Made by a program: the position numbers and the translations under genes. From Bifidobacterium breve (lineage in GTDB: Bacteria > Actinomycetota > Acidimicrobiia > Acidimicrobiales > Ilumatobacteraceae): a stretch of DNA of 45,491 nucleotides. The notes under the pieces were generated by a model. That model saw only the letters and a program-made list of their open reading frames with translations. It did not search any database and was not told the DNA's origin. Positions 41,702-45,491 of the stretch are shown piece after piece. The stretch is from contig CAMDLK010000007.1 of the NCBI GenBank assembly GCA_945901725.1, forward strand, positions 1 to 45,491, written 5' to 3'. Numbering within the stretch: position 1 is the first letter of the stretch; every line of letters begins with the position of its first letter.

Positions 41702-41917
41702 TCAGCGAGTCGCGCCAGTACTGCGTCGTTGCCAGCATGCATGGTGCCAATGGCGACGCAAGTCAGGTGCTTCGCGCGGCACTGCAACGGTGTGTCCCAT
41801 GCCAGATGGAATCTCTTGGTTGCATCCTGGGCACAAATACTCTTTCAACGCTTCATACGGTTGAACGCGGCGCGTATCAACCTCGCCGTACAGGTCATCC
41901 CAAATATCACGAGCCAT
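41702..41917 (-). CDS. small zinc-binding actinobacterial protein (CPGC / RRHWHxxCW)
   Basis: A 71-residue protein with CPGCNQEIPSGMGH (Cys29, Cys32, His42) and RRHWHHACW (His56, His58, His59, Cys61), a likely zinc site. I recognise the pair CPGC-QEI and RRHWH-CW from a widespread actinobacterial small protein, in some genomes labelled ATP/GTP-binding without evidence; its function is unknown. ATG 41917 gives MARDIWDDLYGEV. It is followed on the minus strand by nothing close, and preceded 5 bases upstream by the 36-residue membrane protein, likely one transcript. Convergent with yraN with 1 base between stops. Confidence 0.75.
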   Translation of the reverse strand: MARDIWDDLYGEVDTRRVQPYEALKEYLCPGCNQEIPSGMGHTVAVPREAPDLRRHWHHACWQRRSTGATR

Positions 41918-41922
41918 GGTGA

Positions 41923-42033
41923 TTACCCGAGAAATGCCCACGCCACGAGTGCAGAAGCAACACAGATGGCCATTGCCACAAACCACACATCGCTTTTGCG
42001 GGCTACTTGTTTGCGTGTCGGATTAAATCCCAT
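41923..42033 (-). CDS. 36-residue single-pass membrane protein
   Basis: A very small gene from ATG 42033 to TAA at 41923. It encodes a basic N-terminus (MGFNPTRKQVARKSD), then one membrane segment (VWFVAMAICVASALVAWAF) and a final LG. The stop is 5 bases before the zinc-protein start. The positive-inside layout, a clean single helix and the close spacing to a conserved gene support coding. I recall similar short sequences starting MGFNPTR in related actinobacteria, but cannot confirm this. Function unknown. Confidence 0.6.
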   Translation of the reverse strand: MGFNPTRKQVARKSDVWFVAMAICVASALVAWAFLG

Positions 42034-42095
42034 TCACTCAGTATCGCTGCACAACCGCCGTTCTGCACGGACTCTCGGTGAGTAGCGTGGAGTCA

Positions 42096-42761
42096 ATGCG
42101 CCGCACCATCATTGCCACCACTCTTGTGGTGTTGTTTCTCGGCTCTGGCGCACCCGCATTGGTGAGTGCCGAAACAACTACGACCACTGAAGCTCCTGCA
42201 GTCGCCAGTTCAACCAGCACTAGCACCACATCTACGACAACATCAACCACTACGACTGTGCCTACTGCAGTCACCACCGTGCCGGAAGGTTGTGCATTGC
42301 CTCCAGTCGCTCAGGCGGTGTTTGTGGGCACTATTGCATCTCTTGATCCGGTTGCTGCCGTGTTCACAGTGACGCAAGTTCGTGCCGGAACTCTTGACGG
42401 TTATATCAATGCAGATTCCTTGGAAGTGCGATACGGGCGCGACGTGAAGTATCTGAAGAAGGGCAAGACATACATTGTTGGCGTTGCTCTCGACAGCGTG
42501 ACCTCGAAATTGTCCTCAACTATTCGTGACTCGAACGAACTCTTTGGTGGCGCCGAAGTAGCAGGCTCAAATGTTCGTTGTCCAAAGTTTGAAGCAGCGG
42601 CTCGTACTTTGCACAGCGACGGTACGAGCATCGATTCTGGGTTGTTCGTCACCATCTTTGATCAGCCACTGCGTTTGTTGGCTGCATTGGTGCTGCCCGC
42701 ATTGCTCGTTTTTCTAGCGTTGCTAGCTCTTGTGTGGTTCCGTCGCGGAATGCGTCGGTAA
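42096..42761 (+). CDS. secreted Thr-rich membrane-anchored protein
   Basis: A 221-residue exported protein. MRRTIIATTLVVLFLGSGAP is a signal peptide, with likely cleavage after VSA. Residues about 28-65 are a Thr/Ser/Ala linker. A compact domain follows (about 70-180) with Cys in EGCALPP and VRCPKF that could form a disulfide and a beta-rich core (VFVGTIASLDPVAAVFTVTQ). A C-terminal helix (LRLLAALVLPALLVFLALLA) anchors it, followed by WFRRGMRR. The core resembles NTR/TIMP-like secreted domains only loosely, so I do not name it. ATG 42096 is preferred over GTG 42078 or 42087. Confidence 0.75.
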   Translation: MRRTIIATTLVVLFLGSGAPALVSAETTTTTEAPAVASSTSTSTTSTTTSTTTTVPTAVTTVPEGCALPPVAQAVFVGTIASLDPVAAVFTVTQVRAGTLDGYINADSLEVRYGRDVKYLKKGKTYIVGVALDSVTSKLSSTIRDSNELFGGAEVAGSNVRCPKFEAAARTLHSDGTSIDSGLFVTIFDQPLRLLAALVLPALLVFLALLALVWFRRGMRR

Positions 42762-42770
42762 AAGAATTAG

Positions 42771-43457
42771 CTAGGCAGTAAATGCTGCAGTAGCTAGTGC
42801 ACGCAGTTCAGTTACAGCGTGTGCAAGACCTTGTGGGTCGCGATACAGCGCACTGCCAGCAATCAAAACATTTGCTCCGGCTTTCGCTGCGCCTGCGATG
42901 GTTGTAGGCGAGATGCCGCCATCAACTTCAAGATGCACTGTGTCGCCAAGACCACGCGCTGTAATCATGTCGCGTACTTGGCGAATCTTTGGTTCCATTG
43001 TCTTGATGTAGCTCTGGCCACCAAAACCTGGGTTCACAGTCATCACTAACACCATGTCAACAAGATCAAGAACGTTCTCAATTGTGCTTGCCGGCGTGTG
43101 GGGGTTCAGTGCAACAGCTGCTGTTGCACCCATTCCACGAATGTTTTCCAATGTGCGGTGCAGGTGTGTGCATGCTTCGGCATGAACAATGAGGCGTTGG
43201 CATCCTGCTTCTACGTAGCGTTGCGCCATTACATCTGGAGTCAGAACCATCAGGTGAGCCTCGAAAGGCTTCGTGCTGTACGAACGGGCAGACGCAATGA
43301 CATCTGGCCCGAAGGTGAGGTTTGGCACGAACTGGCCGTCCATCACGTCCCATTGAATAATGTCAACGCCGGCCTCGTCGAGGGCACGAACCTCTTCACC
43401 GATCTTGGAAAAATCGGCGGGAAGGACTGATGGGGCAATAAGAACAGGCAATGTCAC
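42771..43457 (-). CDS. rpe: ribulose-phosphate 3-epimerase
   Basis: A 228-residue TIM-barrel enzyme that interconverts ribulose-5-phosphate and xylulose-5-phosphate in the pentose phosphate pathway. Family motifs are IAPSVLPADFSKIGEEV, DVMDGQFVPNLTFGP (metal and catalytic Asp), EAHLMV, VNPGFGGQSYI (phosphate loop) and EVDGGIS with the second catalytic Asp. The family N-terminus sets the start at GTG 43457 (MTLPVLIAPS); a longer frame from 43568 overlaps the divergent methyltransferase gene. Starts of the two genes are 55 bases apart. Its stop is 9 bases from the convergent Thr-rich gene. Confidence 0.95.
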   Translation of the reverse strand: MTLPVLIAPSVLPADFSKIGEEVRALDEAGVDIIQWDVMDGQFVPNLTFGPDVIASARSYSTKPFEAHLMVLTPDVMAQRYVEAGCQRLIVHAEACTHLHRTLENIRGMGATAAVALNPHTPASTIENVLDLVDMVLVMTVNPGFGGQSYIKTMEPKIRQVRDMITARGLGDTVHLEVDGGISPTTIAGAAKAGANVLIAGSALYRDPQGLAHAVTELRALATAAFTA

Positions 43458-43512
43458 GCCTCTCACACTAGCGAAACGACTTTCACTCGGACTTGCGCCG
43501 TAGCCTGTCACG

Positions 43513-44679
43513 GTGACAACACCCCATTCTGTACGTATTGAAAAGCTCGTCGCAGGCGGCGAAGGCATTACCCGCCTTGAAGATGGCCGCGTTGTATTCG
43601 TTCCAGGCGTCCTTGCCGGTGAACTAGTTGAGATCTCATTGTCCGAGGAAAAGAAAGACTTTGGCCGTGGTCAATTGATCTCAGTTCTTGAGCCATCGGC
43701 CAATCGTCGCGTTCCGCCGTGCCCTCACGTTGCTGAAGGTTGCGGTGGCTGCGATTTCCAACACATCGAACGACGCATTCAAGGTCAAGCCAAACTTGCC
43801 ATTGTGGCCGAGGCATATGCCCGCACCGCCCGCATGGAGATTGACCCACAATTGCGACGCCTTACAGACGATGCTCGTCGCACCACAGTGCGCATGGTTG
43901 CTGGCGACGACGGCATCATCGGATTTCGCGCCCATGATTCACACGACATTGTTCCAGTAACCAATTGCATGATTGCTCACCCACTCATCAACGACTTCAT
44001 TGCGAACCCTGTTCTTGAAGGCGCTGGCGAAGTCACCATTCGTGTTGGTGCACGTACAAACAACATCGGCGTGTGGTGTCATGAAGGCAAACTCGCAAAC
44101 GGTCTTCCCGCTGGTTTGAAAACAGGTGAGCGCGCGTCTATTTCTGAAGTAGTGGGCGAGCACACATACAAGGTGTCAATGGGCTCGTTCTTTCAGTCAT
44201 CACCCGAAGCTGCCGAACTCATTATCGATTCTGTGTCGCGTCGTCTCGACAAACTCGGCATCGAAGGCGGATACATGGTTGATGCCTACGGCGGCATTGG
44301 TCTTTTCAGCCTCGCGTTCTCACAGCGTTTCGACGAATTGATGCTGGTTGAGTCTTCTGAATCTGCTTGCAAAGACGCAGTACGTAACTTGGCTGAATGT
44401 GCAGCGACAATCGAGCAAGCAAACATGGATCAGTGGGATGCCATGGAAGCAGATGTGGTCATCGCAGACCCATCACGCCATGGGCTTGGCAAAATGGGTG
44501 CAGCGTCAGTTATTGCTACTGATGCGCACACAGTCATCTTGGTCAGTTGTGACCCTGTTGCCGGTGCACGCGACGCTAAGTACCTGTGCGACGCTGGCTA
44601 CAAGCTTGGCGAAGTAGAAGTGCTGGACATTTTCCCAGAGACTCACCACGTCGAAGTGGTCGCAGCTTTCAGTCGTTAG
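43513..44679 (+). CDS. TrmA/RumA-like class I RNA (uracil-5-)methyltransferase
   Basis: A 388-residue SAM-dependent m5U RNA methyltransferase-like protein. The N-terminal TRAM domain (VRIEKLVAGGEGI) is followed by iron-sulfur ligands Cys70, Cys77, Cys80 and Cys152 in the C-X6-C-X2-C plus distal Cys spacing. The catalytic region has GSFFQSSPEAAE, SAM motif VDAYGGIGLFSLAF, ADPSRHGLG (usually DPPR) and LVSCDPVAGARD (usually SCNP) with nucleophile Cys346. The two small departures make the target uncertain; it could act on 23S rRNA or tRNA. GTG 43513 is the start. Convergent with the surface-protein gene, 4 bases between stops. Confidence 0.85.
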   Translation: MTTPHSVRIEKLVAGGEGITRLEDGRVVFVPGVLAGELVEISLSEEKKDFGRGQLISVLEPSANRRVPPCPHVAEGCGGCDFQHIERRIQGQAKLAIVAEAYARTARMEIDPQLRRLTDDARRTTVRMVAGDDGIIGFRAHDSHDIVPVTNCMIAHPLINDFIANPVLEGAGEVTIRVGARTNNIGVWCHEGKLANGLPAGLKTGERASISEVVGEHTYKVSMGSFFQSSPEAAELIIDSVSRRLDKLGIEGGYMVDAYGGIGLFSLAFSQRFDELMLVESSESACKDAVRNLAECAATIEQANMDQWDAMEADVVIADPSRHGLGKMGAASVIATDAHTVILVSCDPVAGARDAKYLCDAGYKLGEVEVLDIFPETHHVEVVAAFSR

Positions 44680-44683
44680 CTGA

Positions 44684-45491
44684 TTACGCAACTGTAGCGC
44701 GGCGCTTGCGGCGGCGTGCTTGGTTCGGAAGAATTAGACCAGCTGCAATAGCTAATGCGATTGGAATGGCTATCAATACTCGAGTGAGTGTTGATGTTTG
44801 TTCTACATCTCCAATGTAAAGACCAACTGCAAACGTGGCTGATTTGCCGTTTGGAAGTTTTGCAACAACAGCTAAACGGTGAGCGCCTTTATCTATGTTC
44901 TTCGGAACAGCGAATGTTGCAACCACCGTGCCTTCGGGGCCAACTGAGGCAGAGCCAAGATTTGTCGGGGTGGAATACAACCACACGTCAACTTCTGATG
45001 ATGGTTTGAATCCACCGACATTCAGTTTGATGAGATCACCTGATTGCAGTCGAAGGTTTCCGTCGGAATCAAGTGGGGTCACTTTTCCAGATTTTCCAGT
45101 GCTTGAAATCGACGCACGCACAGGGCCCGATGAGATTACTAACTGGTTGTTTTCACGGGTGATGTTTGGCGTCAAGGGAGTGCCGTCAATTGAGAGTGCG
45201 CCATCGCCAGGTTCTACCTGAGGAATGACAGGAGCAGGGGATGTTGAATTTCCCTGTCGTGCAACCGCAACTGATGTCGTGGTCGTGGTTGCCATTTTTT
45301 GAATTGGTGTAGCCGTGGTGCTGGTTGACGTATTTGCTCGAACCTGCGGTGCGACTGCACCTAGAGTTGTTGGCGCAATAGTTGCAATAGACGCTTGGCC
45401 CGTCGCAACAGTAGTAACTGGCGCTTGAATCTCGATAGTAACGGTTCGCGGTTCTGACGAAGTGGTGATTGGTGCAACCGTTGCAGTGGTT
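44684..45491 (-). CDS. cell-surface protein with Thr/Ala-rich stalk and C-terminal membrane anchor, partial
   Basis: The C-terminal 268 residues of a larger exported protein; the frame stays open to the window's right edge. The visible N-terminal 80 residues are Thr/Ala/Val/Pro-rich, a wall-spanning stalk. After a beta-rich linker, the segment GFKPSSEVDVWLYSTPTNLG and then VATFAVPKNIDKGAHRLAVV match a recurrent actinobacterial extracellular beta domain. A membrane helix (VLIAIPIALAIAAGLIL) and the basic tail RRRKRR close it. There is no LPxTG, so sortase anchoring is not indicated. An internal ATG at 45295 is not the true start. Role in adhesion or envelope structure is a guess. Confidence 0.75.
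   Translation of the reverse strand, partial: TTATVAPITTSSEPRTVTIEIQAPVTTVATGQASIATIAPTTLGAVAPQVRANTSTSTTATPIQKMATTTTTSVAVARQGNSTSPAPVIPQVEPGDGALSIDGTPLTPNITRENNQLVISSGPVRASISSTGKSGKVTPLDSDGNLRLQSGDLIKLNVGGFKPSSEVDVWLYSTPTNLGSASVGPEGTVVATFAVPKNIDKGAHRLAVVAKLPNGKSATFAVGLYIGDVEQTSTLTRVLIAIPIALAIAAGLILPNQARRRKRRATVA

Noticed and set aside
41729-42085. 118-residue plus-strand frame opposite the two small minus-strand genes
   Set aside because: The minus strand encodes the CPGC/RRHWH protein and a clean membrane helix; the plus frame is Cys/His-rich noise.
43458-43568. 37-residue N-terminal extension of rpe
   Set aside because: It would overlap the divergent methyltransferase gene and lies outside the TIM barrel family start.
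1-45491. Mobile element, prophage or defence island
   Set aside because: No integrase, transposase, phage structural gene, toxin-antitoxin pair, tRNA or long direct repeats; gene order is largely conserved housekeeping.

Overview
The window is a gene-dense chromosomal stretch from an actinobacterium. It shows no prophage, transposase, CRISPR array, rRNA or tRNA gene. The assignment rests on a fused 2-oxoglutarate decarboxylase/dehydrogenase of the mycobacterial Kgd type, a CysQ close to the mycobacterial form, GTP-dependent PEP carboxykinase, a DUF2469 gene after rplS, a DivIVA-like coiled-coil gene beside coaD (the SepIVA position), an HRDC-bearing UvrD2-type helicase and an Mca/MshB-like deacetylase. 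Balanced base composition, many GTG and TTG starts and the family mix suggest the class Acidimicrobiia, possibly an aquatic Ilumatobacteraceae-like lineage. That finer placement is inference.

Layout, left to right. 1-5074: the end of a class III CoA-transferase, a VOC protein, an ettA/small membrane protein/cysQ unit on the minus strand, and a lone PuuD-like urate-oxidase-type membrane domain convergent with a cupredoxin lipoprotein, separated by the one clear intrinsic terminator seen. 5218-14697: kgd, a HAD hydrolase, a multidomain NYN nuclease/S1-like protein with a histone-H1-like tail, exodeoxyribonuclease III, a thioesterase, a UvrD2-like helicase and a bPH2/SHOCT membrane protein. 14744-20841: an alpha/beta hydrolase, alpha-methylacyl-CoA racemase, PIG-L deacetylase, histidine phosphatase and a four-helix membrane protein, then pckG, a degenerate cold-shock-like protein and rpmB on the minus strand. 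21034-41700: a long plus-strand housekeeping run, interrupted by one small zinc-ribbon gene: DAK2/FakA-like, recG, SDR, rsmD, coaD, sepIVA-like, yceD, rpmF, plsX, acpP, rnc, mutM, smc, ftsY, an I78-like lipoprotein, ffh, rpsP, khpA, rimM, trmD, rplS, DUF2469, yraN. 41702-45491: two very small minus-strand genes, a Thr-rich secreted protein, rpe, a TrmA/RumA-like methyltransferase and the end of a cell-surface protein that runs off the window.

The long run joins ribosome assembly and rRNA/tRNA modification (rsmD, yceD, rpmF, rnc, rpsP, khpA, rimM, trmD, rplS) with fatty-acid and phospholipid supply (FakA-like, plsX, acpP, coaD), membrane protein targeting (ftsY, ffh) and chromosome upkeep (recG, mutM, smc). 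This resembles the conserved actinobacterial order around rnc-smc-ftsY-ffh-rpsP-trmD-rplS. Within rplS to yraN the usual lepB and rnhB are absent.

The most unusual items are: the NYN nuclease-S1-like-H1-tail protein; the lipoprotein with a peptidase-inhibitor-I78-like C-terminus between ftsY and ffh; the lone PuuD-type membrane domain facing a blue-copper lipoprotein; a cold-shock fold without its nucleic-acid-binding aromatics behind rpmB; a 36-residue membrane protein at 41923-42033; and several hairpins in leader or divergent regions. No plainly new multi-gene system is evident. Eight of nine convergent gene pairs overlap or abut with no room for a terminator. No intergenic gap exceeds 300 bases; the largest is about 190 bases, between rpmB and the FakA-like gene.
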